This document shows, piece by piece, positions 43,940 through 56,268 of a DNA stretch of 64,000 nt (position 1 is its first letter; every line of letters starts with the position of its first letter). Origin of the DNA: Euphorbia lathyris (lineage: Eukaryota; Streptophyta; Magnoliopsida; Malpighiales; Euphorbiaceae); NCBI RefSeq assembly GCF_963576675.1, contig NC_088915.1, positions 43,801,501-43,865,500 on the forward strand, given 5' to 3'. The position numbers and the translations under genes were made by a program. The notes beneath the pieces are model-generated. The model did not search any database. It was not told the DNA's origin and was given only the letters and a program-made list of their open reading frames with translations.

Positions 43940-46900
43940 AATATCGAGAAAAGAAGCGGTAGCTTCAGCCGCTATATCAAAACTGAATGCACAACAACTA
44001 ACGGAGAAACTATACCAAGAAAACGACATGAGGGTCTCAGAAGTCGAAACCCCCAAAAGAATAACAGAACCGAATCCTCAAGGAGAAGAAATCTAACTAC
44101 AAGATCTAAAGAGGGCAAACCCAAAGTTAGAAGATGAAGGTTCCATGGCAGTCGATCCGTTGGACGAACTGAATCTAGGAACAGAAGAGGAGCCTCGAGT
44201 TACATTTGTCAGCAGCCTACTACGCTCAACGTTAAAAGAAGCCATTATCAGTTTGCTTCAGGAGTTCAAAGACTGTTTCGCTTGGAATTATGATGAAATG
44301 CCCGGGTTGAGCAAGGACGTAGTGGAACATAGATTGCCAATCAAACCAGAGTTCAAACCATTCAAGCAACCAACAAGGAGAATGAGCAAAGAAGTGGAAG
44401 GCAAGGTGAAGGAGGAGATAGAAAAGCTTTTCAAAGCTAAGTTCATCAGACCAGCAAAGTACGCTGTATGGCTATCTAACGTCGTGCCTGTAGTGAAAAA
44501 GAATGGTAAACTACGCGTATGCGTAGATTTCCGCGATCTAAATTTAGCCACGCCAAAAGACATCTATGTGATGCCTATAGCCGACATGTTAGTAGATGTT
44601 GTGTCTAAAAATGAATTAATATCTCTGTGTGATTGCTATGCGGGATATAATCAAATCCCCATTGCCAAAGAAGACATTGCAAAAACGGCATTTCGATGCC
44701 CAGGGTCAATCGGCACGTTCGAATGGGTCGTCATGCCATTCGGTTTAAAGAATGCCGGTGCCACATACCAAAGAGCAATGAATGCCATTTTTCACGATTT
44801 ACTCGGCACCTCTATGGAAGTATACGTAGACGACATCGTTATCAAGTCCAAGCGAGAAATGGAACATGTCGGCCATTTAAGGAAAAGCTTCGAACGAATG
44901 CGGAAGTATAACTTGAAGCTCAATCCTCTAAAGTGCGCCTTCGGAGTCAAAGCGGGAAACTTCCTCGGATTCTTGGTCCATCAAAGAGGGATCGAGATCG
45001 ATAACCATAAGGCGAAAGCAATCAAAGAAGCACAACCTCCGAAGAATAAAAAAGAGTTACAACGATTCTTGGGCCAAGTAAACTATTTGAGACGATTCAT
45101 ATCCAACTTGGCTGGGAAGTCCAGAGCATTCTTAAATCTGTTGAGACTCAAAGACGAAGAAAGCTTTAAGTGGGACGACAAGCATCAAGCGGAATTTGAG
45201 GAGATCAAAACTTACTTGAGCAATCCACCTGTTTTGATGCCACCAAGAGAGGGCACTCCACTCAAGCTTTATATATCAGCAACCGATGAGTCAATTGGGT
45301 GTCTACTCGCCCAAGATAATGCAAACCGCCATGAACAAGCCATCTACTACCTAAGCCGAACATTACTATCAGCAGAGACAAGATATAGTCCAGTTGAGAA
45401 AACGTGCTTAGCTCTCTACTTCGCTTGCACAAAGTTGAGACATTACTTACTCAAAGCAAGAGTTTACGTAATCGCCAACATAGACTTGATCAAGTACATG
45501 CTAAACCAGCCTATCCTCTCAGGGAGAATAGGGAAATGGTCACTAGCACTGGCCGAGTTCACCTTGACATATCTCCCGCAATCCTCAGTAAAGGGGAAAG
45601 CAATCGCAGATTTTGTAGCAGATCACCCAACCAGTTTCCAATATCTCGAAGAGGCAGAACTTCCAATCTACCTGACACATAAAGAGCCTTAGCAGTTAAA
45701 GTTCGATGGGTCGAGCACAGACAGCTCCAACGGAGCAGGAGTAATCATCACAGCCCCATCTGGGACTAAAACGATATTAGCTGTAAACTTGGACTTCGAA
45801 TGTACGAACAATCAAGCCGAGTATGAAGCTCTGATCATTGGTTTGGAAATCTTAATCGACCTAGAAGCAAAAGAGGTCAAGATTTTCGGAGATTCACAAT
45901 TGGTCATCCGGCACCTAACAGGAGAATACAAATGCTCAAGTTTATCTCTGTTACCTTATTTCGCATTTGCAATCCAACTTCTGGAAATGTTCGACGAGGT
46001 TAGTTTGGAGCATATTCCAAGAAATGACAATTGGGAAGCTGACGAGTTAGCCCAAATCGCTTCTGGAATGAAGATCTCTAAAGAGGCAGCATACAAAGTC
46101 GTCATCATCAGAAGATAGGGTCATCCTTCCGTGGCGGATAGAGGTGTCCAGTTCGAATCATTCGACATCGATATCAACTTAGCTCAGGATTGGAGGAAAC
46201 CGTTCATCAAGTACCTCAATGACCCATCCAAAAAAGTAAAATATTCACTAAGCATTCAATCTCGAAATTACATGTTGATGGCAGGTGATTTGTACCGTAA
46301 GAGCTACGACGGAATGCTACTTAAATGCCTAGGCTTCCCAAAAGCAATGGAGGTCATGAAGCAAGTCCATGAAGGCATATGCGGAGCTCACCAGTCCGGA
46401 AGGAGAATGCGGTGGCTTATTAATCGTCATGGGTACTTCTGGCCCACGATTCTACGAGATTGCATCACGTATGCGAAGGGTTGCAAGAAGTGCCAATTGT
46501 ATGGCCAAGTCCAACGAGTGCCCTCAGAAGAATTACACTCAGTTGTGAAACCATGGCCTTTTAGAGGATGGGCCATCGACCTAATTGGGAAAATATTTCC
46601 AGCTTCATCAAAAGGCCATTGTTTCATCATAGTTGCCACAGATTACTTTTCCAAGTGGGTAGAAGCAGCACCAATGAAGCAAGTCGGCCAAGCACAAGTA
46701 ATCCAGTTCATCAAAGAGAACTTAATTCATATATTCGAAATTCCAAAATCCATTACCACGGACCAAGGAACCATGTTCACAGGCGAAGATATGAATGAGT
46801 TCGTAGAAGAGTACGGGATTAAATTGATTCATTCCACTCCATTTTATGCATAAGCGAATGGTCAAGCCGAGGCATCCAACAAGATCTTGATCCAAATCTT

Positions 46901-47420
46901 GGAGAAGATGCTAGAAGACAATCCTAGGGAGTGGCATAAAGTTCTCTCAGAAACACTTTGGGCTATGCGAATGTCTAAAACATGAGCGACTGGAGTGAGT
47001 CCATTTTTCCTAACGTTTGGTCATGATGCAGTAATACCATTAGAAGTCATCGTGCCTTCATTGCGAGTAATGCGTCAGAATGACTTGGAGCCGGACAATT
47101 ATGTGCAAGCCATGACCATCGAACTAGAAGATTTGGACTACGAAAGGCAGAAAGCGCTCGATTGCATGATGATCCAAAAGAAGAAAGTGGAAGACGTGTA
47201 CAACAAGAAAGTGAAAAAGAAAAGCTTCAGAGAAGGCGAGCTAGTATGGAAGCTAATTCTACCAATCGGGACAAAGGACCGTGAGCTTGGGAAGTGGTCA
47301 CCCAACTGGGAAGGACCATTTCAAATCCACAAGGTGCTTCCCGGGAACGCGTATTGGTTGAAGAGCTTGGGCGGAGAACCACACAAGAGATACATTAACG
47401 GCAAATATTTGAAAAAATAA
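43940..47420 (+). pseudogene. Gypsy-2 pol: RT, RNase H, archaeal RNase H, integrase, with nonsense codons
   Basis: Relative to gag-protease the frame shifts by +1 between 43864 and 43940; the longest open part starts at ATG 44145. Reverse transcriptase: RVCVDFRDLN, VMPFGLKNAGATYQ and VYVDDIVIKS (YVDD about residue 226). RNase H follows with LYISATDESIG and RYSPVEKTCLAL. After TAG 45690 comes archaeal-type RNase H (LKFDGSSTDSSNGAG, TNNQAEYEAL, FGDSQLVIRHLTGEY). Then integrase: H-H-C-C zinc binding at about 46373-46495, Asp in AIDLIGK, Asp in TTDQGT and Glu in GQAEASN. Further stops are 46116 TAG, 46851 TAA and 46983 TGA. Most stop codons fit C-to-T change of CAG, TGG, CAA or CGA. Confidence 0.92.
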
Positions 47421-48056
47421 TTTCAAAGTATGTGGGACATAATTAACGTAGGAACCAACGAGAGCGTCTTGCAACGCGCGGAGCAGCCAACGCGCAAGAT
47501 GTAGAAGAAGCTCAACTACGCGTGGCGTACGCTATAAACGCCACGCGTAAAACGCATCAATAAGACGCTCCAGGATCAGGAGCACCAACACGCGAGGCGT
47601 ACATTTCCATACGCGGAGCGTATAACAAACACGCAAGGCGTATATTTCCATACGCGGGGCGTAAACCAGACGTACTCCAGGAGCCTAACTACGCGTGGTA
47701 TAAAACGAAAGACGCTATGCGTAGTCATCATCGAGAAGGCGCTTCAGGTTCAGGAGCACAAATACGCGGGGCGTATCCAGGTACACGCAGGGCGTATGCG
47801 CTCTTTTCTGGGCATTCACAATTTTTCAAAGCATTTGTATATTGTTTTTCGCAAGTGCTATAAATGTTCATCAACAAAAGAATAAGTGTGCCATGGCCAC
47901 AAATAAAAAAAATAGATGAATTAGCAAATGTTCAGGCGGCAATCAGCTCATAGAGTAATGTCCAGTTGTGCTACATAAATAAATAAATGAAAGAATGGGC
48001 ATACATAGTCACAAACTCAAAAAAAAAAGAAGGCACAAGCAACCCATGAACGTACC
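47421..48056. promoter_or_regulatory. Pol-to-antisense spacer with a phased dyad array
   Basis: From 47515 to 47800 the DNA contains nine perfect ACGC-N3-GCGT dyads plus degenerate ones. Consecutive starts at 47590, 47611, 47631 and 47652 are 21, 20 and 21 bases apart, linked by ACATTTCCAT-like text. The remaining 47800-48056 is AT-rich and probably holds the 3' untranslated region of the antisense gene. No sense coding sequence is seen. Confidence 0.65.
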
Positions 48057-50528
48057 TCACGGAAACAAACAAAAATCAAGCTTTGGGTATTTCGCCCAAG
48101 ATTCACAAAGTTTGGAAGCAGCCTCTTTGTGTTGCTCGCTCTGTCGGTGCCATTCTAACATCTCGTCATAATGATTGGCCAACCGATCTTTCTCACGGCC
48201 CAGTTCTTCCTCCATCCGCGGGAAACAAGCTCTAAACCCGGAACTGGCTCTAACCATTTCCTCTTTAGACGCTCGAGCTTCAGCCACCTCCTTCTCTAAT
48301 ACCAAAAGACGCTCCTCTACAGCCGCAATTTTGGCTAACCGTTGCCTATCCTCTTCTTCAGCGTCAACCAAAGCATTAAATTTCTTCCTATAGGACTCAA
48401 GCTCCGCCATGCTTGATCTAACCCGAGCTGCGAGACCCGCTGCCACGTTTTTCTCAGTAACATAGGACTGATAGCAAAACAACACATGGTTCTTGGCGGA
48501 TTTCAACGGCTCAGTCTTGAAAGGATGAGCACACGCACCCATCATGAGATCAAAATCAGTCATTGCCCTTTCAATACGGGTGGGAGTCCAGGAGTCAAAA
48601 GGAGAAGCGACGAGCTTACTAAGATTGGCACGAGCGTCACTCAATGAGTCATCACTAGGCAAGGATGAATCAACTGCAACAGTAGACGGTCCTTTCAAAA
48701 ATGAAAAATCCAAGCCGGTAAAAGGATTATCAACTTTAAGACCGACAGGGACCAACAAAGGACGCACAAGAGCTGATTCCTGCCATATTTCAGCAATTCA
48801 ATCAATCAATCTAAACAATTCATCTCAAGCATGGCTCATAAATAACAGATTAGCAAGATCATACAAACCTGAGACAATGGTGCAAGAACCAGTCGGTTCA
48901 GGGAAGATGCGGAAGGAAGATGGTTTCGTGCCGGAAGTTGCAATGGAGTCATAGCCACCTCAGTCGAGTCCTCACTAAGGGATAAGGTGCCAAGCGAAGA
49001 CGTCAAGTTCCAACGTTCCCCCAGTTGATCCAGTGTCTCATCCTCAAAACCGAAGTATAGGCCTTCGTCGGAATCCTCTTCTTCCATTTGTCTCACGGAA
49101 GGCCCTCCAGCAGCCGCCCTCTCTCCCTCATCCATCATGACTGCTTTTCCTTTTCCCTTGTCGTTAATGTCAAGCACATTCGGGGCTAGGAGAGTCGGAT
49201 TGTTATCTTTCCCTGAGCTACCGCTTGAATCTAAAAAAAAATAAATAAAAACAAAGATATAAAAAAAAATACATATATATCTAAATAAAACAAAAGAACT
49301 TACCAACAGGTGGGATACAATGCTGGAAAATGGTTTCCCACCAAGCATCAAACGAAGGTTGATCCGATCCAAGCAGAAGTGGTCCCTGATCATATCCCGC
49401 ATCCAGAACCGCAGCCGCTATATCTTCATCACTAGCCCCACACCGTTGAGAAGGGGTAGGAAATGGGAGTTGCCCTGGGATAGATTGGAAAAAGCCTAAC
49501 TGATGTGCCCAAAGACAGGGTGCATATAAGGTCAAACCAGGGTTTAATGATCGAGAGATTCTGGTTCGGTTCACCCCATGGTGTAACCGGCGTGTCGCAC
49601 ATACCGTCATCCACCATTCAGCACCTTCATGGGGGGCAGCAGACAAATAAGAGCGAGCCCAAGATGGTAGGCACGAGTTATTCTTTTCCCAAAAAAGAAA
49701 CAGCGTGTTATGAGTAGATGTCACCAAAGTACGAAGAAATCTCACAACTACACTGACAGCCAAACTCGAAGAGCTGTAGCAAAGGTCCACGCCAAGATGC
49801 CCCGAAGTCTCCATTGACGAGGCGGTGGCCAAATGAGGAAAATAGATAAAAAGCCACAGCTGCAACAGCCACAAACCACCTCTAGGTTTTATGAATGGCC
49901 TATCCTCAACAGTGAGAGCCAGACGGTGGAATGTCGAGGCCAACAACATGGTGCCAAGAGCTAAACGACGGCCCGAAGCCAGAGCCTTAGCGATGATCAA
50001 TATTTCTGCAGTAGGTCTGAGGCCTAACGGCTCGAAGATATAATTACTAAGCATCATCCACAGAAAATGCACATGATCCTCATCATCCAACTCTCTCTTG
50101 TCCAATTTCCTTCTGATCATTTGGACATACGTCCCGACCTTTTTGGATAAGATAGCCTTCACTTCAGGGAACGCATTCGTCTCAACACAACTCGGGACCT
50201 CCTCTCCGATAATAGGCAACCCCGTCAAAGCCACTACATCACGTAAGGTGATAGACATGGGACCCAGCGGAAGGATCAATGAATTACACACCAGCGACCA
50301 ATAATTCAGCACCCCCTCCAATACATTCACACAAGGAGTAATTTCATGACGGGTCAGACGAATAAAATCCCTAATGCCAACTTGGTTCCAAACACTCACA
50401 TATCTCGGCTCTAGGCGATCTACAATGTCATTCCATCCAATGTAACAGCGAGGAAATATCAGCCCTTTCTTACTTACAGGGAATTGATAAGTTTTTCTAT
50501 GGAGGGCCAATTCGGTAGAACTGCTCAT
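48057..50528 (-). CDS. Antisense plant-mobile-domain (PMD) protein of Gypsy-2, 3 exons, 769 aa
   Basis: It lies opposite to gag-pol, between pol and the 3' LTR. Predicted exons are 50528-49304, 49230-48869 and 48779-48057. Intron 1 is GTAAGT...TTTTTTAG (phase 1) and intron 2 is GTTTGT...GGCAG (phase 0); the joined frame has no stop. The first about 300 residues match the plant mobile domain (aminotransferase-like PMD, PF10536), with NSLILPLGPMSITLRDVVAL then TGLPIIGEEV. The middle is acidic; the last about 170 residues are helical with heptad-like Leu/Glu/Lys patterning. PMD proteins occur in Tat Gypsy elements, Mutator-like elements and the host MAIN/MAIL family; the molecular role is unknown. 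The start is MSSSTELALHRK. A frame with an upstream ATG (50615) crosses a likely acceptor CAATTTCAG near 50590, so a 5' untranslated exon is possible. Confidence 0.85.
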
Positions 50529-50615
50529 GGGATATGGGGGCAAAGGGGAATTATTCGCAGCAACAGGGCTAATAGTAAAGATACTATCCTGAAATTGAAG
50601 TATAAACACGATCAA

Positions 50616-51183
50616 TTAAAACCTATCGATGCTACCTTCAAACACATGATCAGGAAATTGCAAAGTTCATTGAAAATTACCTCCTACAAGCCAAGTGTTA
50701 TGCCTAAGCGAGAATCAGTGCGAATGGTGTCAGAATAGGAACACGCAGCTGAGACAGACAGACACGAAATTTCAGCAATACAATCCCATTCACACATGGT
50801 AGTTCTAAAAATTCTCACATTAAATTTCAATTCAATTTATCAGCTTTTCAATGAATATAATTCTACATATACAAAAGCAAAAGAAACAGAGAAAGAAAAT
50901 ATAGAAGGAAAATAGCTTGCATACCCATGTTTGAAAAGATTGAGAGCTTGATTCCGAATGCTTCTTGAGCTTTGGGGAAAGAAAATGGTAGAAACAAAAA
51001 TAACAAAAGAGGAAGAAGAGTTGTAGATTGATTAAGATAGAGAGAGTTCCTAGGCAATTCAAATTCTAAAAATCCTGCAGGATTCTCTCTATTATCTTGA
51101 TAATAATAAAAAAAAAGAGAAAAAGATATTTAATAAAACTTCTTTTATGCATAAATTTTACTTTTGTTAATTCATTTATGCAC
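50616..51183 (-). promoter_or_regulatory. Upstream region of the antisense PMD gene
   Basis: This lies between the antisense coding start and the polypurine tract. The strand-specific acceptor near 50590 implies an intron here and an upstream leader exon, perhaps near 50930-51060 where the minus strand is CT-rich. No clear TATA box is identified. Confidence 0.35.
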
Positions 51184-51199
51184 AAAAGAGGGGGGCAAT
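51184..51199 (+). other. Gypsy-2 polypurine tract
   Basis: AAAAGAGGGGGGCAAT directly precedes the 3' LTR and would prime plus-strand synthesis. Confidence 0.9.
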
Positions 51200-53050
51200 T
51201 GTTGGCCCAAAATAAATAAATTTTATTTTATATATATATATATAATCCTTGTTTGTCAATTTTAGGATATAGTTTTCATTGTATCTAGAAAATAATAATG
51301 ATAAAATAAAAATAATAAATACATTCGTAAATTCATCCCAAATACGCGAGGCGTTCTCCGCGCATCCAAAGGCGTTTCAGGATCAGGAGCACGTTTACGC
51401 GAGGCGTGCATTTCCATACGCAGGGCATATACCGCGCATCCGAAGACGTTCCACTTCAGAGACTCGTTTATGCGGGATGTACCCTTCCATACGCCACGCG
51501 TAAACGTCATCGACAGAACGCGCAAGCTTTAGAAGCCCTGATACGCAGGGCGTAACCGACATTACGCGGGGCGTATCCTCTCTTTCGGCAGCAGTTGGAA
51601 GCAGTCAACAACAGTTAGTGGGAGTTGAAGAAGTTAAGTTAGTTGGTGATGTGGCAAGTTAGTGGGAGAGAATTTCAAGGGGTAGTTGGTGAATAATTAC
51701 AAAAATGCCACTAAATAATTACCAAAATGCCACTCCAAAATACTATAAATAGACCCCCTCTCCTTCATAAAAAATCACACTCAATCCAACACAACAAAAC
51801 CCCTTCCTAAGGTCCCTTCCAATGCTCTCTAGTTCTTAGTTCTTAACTCCCTTTGTTCTTAGTTCTTCAAGTTCTTTCTTTCGTTCTTCGTTTTTCTTAG
51901 CTTCGATTCCTTTTTTAGCTCTTCTTTAGCTCCAATTAAAGTTCCAATAGCCTCTTCCCAAGTTTTTTTCTATTCAATTTAGCATTCCCAAGCCTTTAAT
52001 TTGCTCAATTTGCTCAATTCCTAGCTAAAACTCTGTTTTCAAATCAAATTTCCAGATTCGTCCAACTACTTTCAAAGCCCGATTTCGTCTGTTTAAATTC
52101 ATTTTTTGCTTTCAATCCCCTCGACAAAGTTGTTCCTGACGTCTTGAAGTTCAATCTAGTATATTTATTTGCCCAATTCCGTGCCCAGAAACTCTATTTA
52201 CAAGCCAATCTTTCCAGCCCAAAAGACATTCTGTTTCCAGAATTTTCCAGATTCATCCAGTTATTTTCAACTCTCAATTTCGTCTACTTAGCATCCGTTT
52301 TAGCCTTCGATCCCTTATAGAAGTTTGTTCCTGACCTCCTGAAGTTGAATTTAGCCTATTTACTCGTCTAATTCCGTATTCTTAAGCATCCAAACGAGCC
52401 TCCCAAAGTTGAGGGTTAAATCTGCCCCATTTGCCTACCAACGTTTTGCCATTGCCAAGATCATATACCGTACGGGCCCGACTGGTTGCAGCTCTCCAAG
52501 GACCTCGCACCGACACCAAAATTTAACATCAATCCGAGATAGCTATTGTGGCTCCGAGTTTGTTGTTGAATTCCAATTTATTTTAATTGCATTTCAATTC
52601 CTTGTATTTGATTTGTTCTTCCAGTTCAATTGAATTAGCTATATGTTTAGTATAGAAGTTCTTCAATTGTAATTCATTTTCAATTTCATGCTTACCTCAA
52701 ACACATGTATTCAAACCTTGATTTACATCAATAAAATACCAATTTTTCACCAAATCTCGTGTTAATTTCGTACTTTCAATTTCTTTACTTTTCCCGTCTT
52801 CAATCTATACGCTTAGCTTAAATAAAAACAATTTATCTCGCAAAGTTTCTATAACGGCACGAGAGACTCAAGAGGGACTTTTTTAATCCTTGCGTCCCTC
52901 GCCAATCGCTTCGATTAGATTTCAAGTTTTGGCGCGCAAATTCCATAAACTTAACCATTTTAATTGAGAAGTAATCTTCTCTGGCACGCCCGCATCCTAA
53001 CCACATGTGACAAGGTTGAAAATTAGCATATTCGCAAAATATCGCTAACA
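51200..53050 (+). repeat. Gypsy-2 3' LTR
   Basis: 1851 bp, closely similar to the 5' LTR. It keeps the dyad cluster (about 51342-51575, with one 21-bp unit fewer) and the TATA box (51743-51752). It ends ATCGCTAACA directly before ATATT. Confidence 0.95.
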
Positions 53051-53055
53051 ATATT

Positions 53056-54603
53056 TTAAATAAAAAATATATAAAAACAGTAGTGTCGGGGTCGCTGCCG
53101 CGAGGTAGCCACCCCTTGCCACTGTTGCTGGTTGCTGCCAGCGGCAGCAACCAGTAGCAGTGCGACGCTGCTGTCGGCTGCTGCCCTAGGGCAGTAGCCT
53201 TGATGTTGGGGTCGGGGCGATTAAATCAACCCGACCCAATCACTGATACAGGTTTTTTAAAATTGTTTTAAAACAGACCCGAGTTTTTTAAATATGTATA
53301 TATATATATATATGTGCTTCAGAATATAATAATTTATTTTGATTATCAAAATCAATTTATTTAAAAGTTTGTTTTACCTAAATATTTGATATAAGTAATT
53401 CAAAGCGTTAAATGAATTATACGAATTAATTAGGGTATGCATAATACTGATTTTGTACATGTTATATTAATCTAATATGTACTTGCTACAATTTGATTAG
53501 ATTAAATATAAAGGATACAAAATTGATAAGATTAAAATTGGATGTAAATTAATTTAAGTTGTTAATTTGATTAACTCAAATATTACATAAATAGTTTATG
53601 TAATCAACCAATTAAATTTAATTTAATTGAGTCTTTGCATGTGTGGCATTATGGACATATTAGACCCTCTATAATCGTTATTCAGTCTTTTGGTATTTTA
53701 AAATAGGACCTGCGTGTCCTGCCTTCTCTTACTCTCTATTGTATTTCTCTTCTCATCCATTCCCTTCAAGTAAATTGAAGTTTCTTAGAAATTGAATATT
53801 GTTGTAATTCAAGGCGCCAAGGAAAAGACGGAGGACCCAAAAAGAAATATGTAATAGTTAGTATTTCCCTAGGCTGACCCTTTATTCCATTTCTGGCTCA
53901 ACGGAATAAACTTAGAGATATGTCCATAATTGTCAATGTTGAATGTATGAGTATCTGATGAATGCTAAAGCAAATCAAGACTAGGTTAGATTATGAGACT
54001 TTAAATAAAACCCCTCACTAATCAAAAGTCAAGTCAATAAAACAATTATTGTAAAAATCGGTTGCCCCTCTCTAATATTATAATTCAGCCGGCAGTACTG
54101 GGGGCCTTAGGGTTGTTGAGTAAACTCAAGCTCGGGGTCTTATGGTAACACCTGAATTATCGAAAATCGTTTTCACGAATACAGGGTAACGACTTGGATT
54201 AGGTTAGAATAATTGGATGAGTAAACTCATGTTGTTCTAACCTAATGGGCAATATGGTTGGGATTGATAAACGACACATATCAGTTACTAATGTGGTTAG
54301 TAACCCAATAACCTAGAAGTCACATTGTTGATGTGATTGATTACATGAATCTACCTAATGAATAAAACTTAGCTTGTTGAGTAAACTCAAGGTGAAATTT
54401 TATGAGTTAGGATTCTAGCTCACTAAAGGGTTTTGAATATCCTTCGAATTAATATGGAGGGTTATTAATTTGGTAAAATAGTGGGAGCAATTTAAAAACA
54501 TAAAAGTCCAACGTATTTAAATTGTAAATGAATTAAACAAATGAATAACATCCGTCACTTTTCTCACTCTTAGGTTATTAACAAATCGCACTCTAAAACA
54601 ATC
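53056..54603 (+). other. Copia-2 leader between Gypsy-2 and gag
   Basis: This is untranslated leader sequence. It contains a GC-rich block (53080-53250) with a strong hairpin (53120-53139 with 53143-53162, 20-base arms, two mismatches, 3-base loop), homologous in position to that at 6018-6045. It also contains repeated phrases such as TTGTTGAGTAAACTCAAG (about 54113 and 54373). No ORF of note until the gag ATG at 54604. Confidence 0.65.
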
Positions 54604-56268
54604 ATGTCGAAAACCGATCTAAAAAATATCCTTACCGATAACAAATTGAATGGTTCAAACTTTGCCGACTGGTTTCGTAACCTCAAAATTGTTTTGAAGT
54701 TCGAAAAGATAGGGTATGTATTGGATACGTCGATACCCGCTCTTCCGGCCGATGATGCACCCATTGAAGAGATTGATGCCTATCAGAAGCATAAATCTAA
54801 TGATGAACACGCGGGGTGCATCATACTTGCATCGATGACACCAGATCTGCAAAGGCAACATAAGGAGATGGATGCCTATTCTATTCTCATGCACTTGAAA
54901 GAGCTGTTCGGGAAACAGACTTGTTGTGAACGTTTTGAGATATCGAAACTGTTGTTTCGATGCAGGATGCAAGAGGGCACATCTGTTATGACACATTGTG
55001 TCAAGATGATTGGCTATATCACCAAACTTTCTAGTATTGGCTTCGCGATGGATCATGAACTAAGTGTCGACTTACTTCTCACATCCTTCCTAGAAAGTTA
55101 TTCGCAGTTCACCATGAACTACCAGATGAATGACTTACATACCTCTCTTGAAGAGCTTGCCAATATACTCAAGACTATTGAGCCCAACCCGAAGAAAGAT
55201 AATGTGGTACCTGCTCTTGTGATTGAGGGATCAAAGAAGAGGAAAGGGAATTTTCCCAATCCGAAATATCCCAAGAAGAACAAGGGAGGCAAGCCAGCCC
55301 AGGCCAAAGGAAAGCAAGTCAAGAAGCCCAAAGGGGAATGCCACTTCTGTGGTAAAGATGGGCATTGGAGGAGAAATTGCAAGGAGTACCTAGCTTCTCT
55401 CAGGAAGGGAAAGAACGGTGCTTCAACTTCTGGTATGTTCTATATTGAAATTAACTCAATTTCGCAGTCCGAATCTTGGGTATTGGATACCGGATATGGA
55501 TCGCATATTTGTATGAATATATAGGAAATAAATCGGACTAAGGAATTGAAAAAGGGAAGCATAAACTTGCGAGTAGGAAATGGAGCAAGAGTTGCCGCCC
55601 TCGCGATTGGAGATTATGCTTTGAGTTTGCCTTCTGGACTTGTAATAGAATTAAGGAACTGTTTGTATGTTCCTGAGATATCTTGTAACATTATTTCTAT
55701 TAGCTGTCTAGTTGATGATGGCTTTCATGTTTCAATTAAGAACAATGGTTGTGAGTTTTATAGAAATAATATTTTCTATTTTTCAGGAATATCATTGAAT
55801 GGGATTTATATTTTCAATGATAAAGTTTCTGCTTTCACAATTGATACCAAAAGACTTAGACTAGATAATTCAACTTACTTGTGGCATTGTCGTTTAGGCC
55901 ATATAAACCAGAGACGCATGCTTAAGCTACATCAAGATGGGCTTATAGACTCGATTGATTGTGAATCAATGGGAACATGTGAGTCATGTTTAAAAGGAAA
56001 AATGACAAAGACACCCTTTAGCAATAAAGGTCAGCGTGTATCAGACACTCTAGGATTAATACATTCAGATGTATATGGTCCTATGTCAGTCCAAGCAAGA
56101 GGAGGATTCAGATACTTCATTAGCTTCATAGATGATCATACTAGATATGGTTATATCTATTTGATGAAGCACAAGTCAGAAGCTTTTGAGAAGTTCAAAT
56201 GCTTTAAGAATGAAGTTGAAAATCAAACAGGAAAGACTATTAAGATACTTCGATTTGATCGAAGTTGA
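54604..56268 (+). pseudogene. Copia-2 gag, protease and partial integrase
   Basis: Frame from ATG 54604: a Copia gag (LNGSNFADWFRNLKIVLKFE, then MLKEL-type helices), Lys-rich segment, CCHC knuckle CHFCGKDGHWRRNC (about residue 248) and protease WVLDTGYGSHICMN. TAG at 55522-55524 interrupts the same frame, which resumes with LRVGNGARVAAL. It passes through GAG-pre-integrase (LWHCRLGHINQRRM, CESCLKGKMTKTPF) and into integrase with HSDVYGPM. It ends at KILRFDRS (56268), where sequence jumps to LTR. The second integrase Asp, Glu, reverse transcriptase and RNase H are gone. Confidence 0.92.

Larger units (their letters stand above)
38781..53050 (+). mobile_element. Gypsy-2: complete 14.3-kb Tat-type Gypsy element with antisense gene
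   Basis: LTRs at 38781-40632 (1852 bp) and 51200-53050 (1851 bp) begin TGTTGGCCCA and end ATCGCTAACA. They are flanked by perfect 5-bp duplications ATATT (38776-38780, 53051-53055). Order: LTR, primer binding site (duplicated), gag-protease (41009-43864), reverse transcriptase, RNase H, archaeal RNase H, integrase (about 43940-47420), a dyad-rich spacer, an antisense spliced gene (50528-48057), polypurine tract (51184-51199), LTR. The double RNase H marks the Tat clade. Sense ORFs carry several nonsense codons and one frame change, so the copy is not autonomous. Confidence 0.96.
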
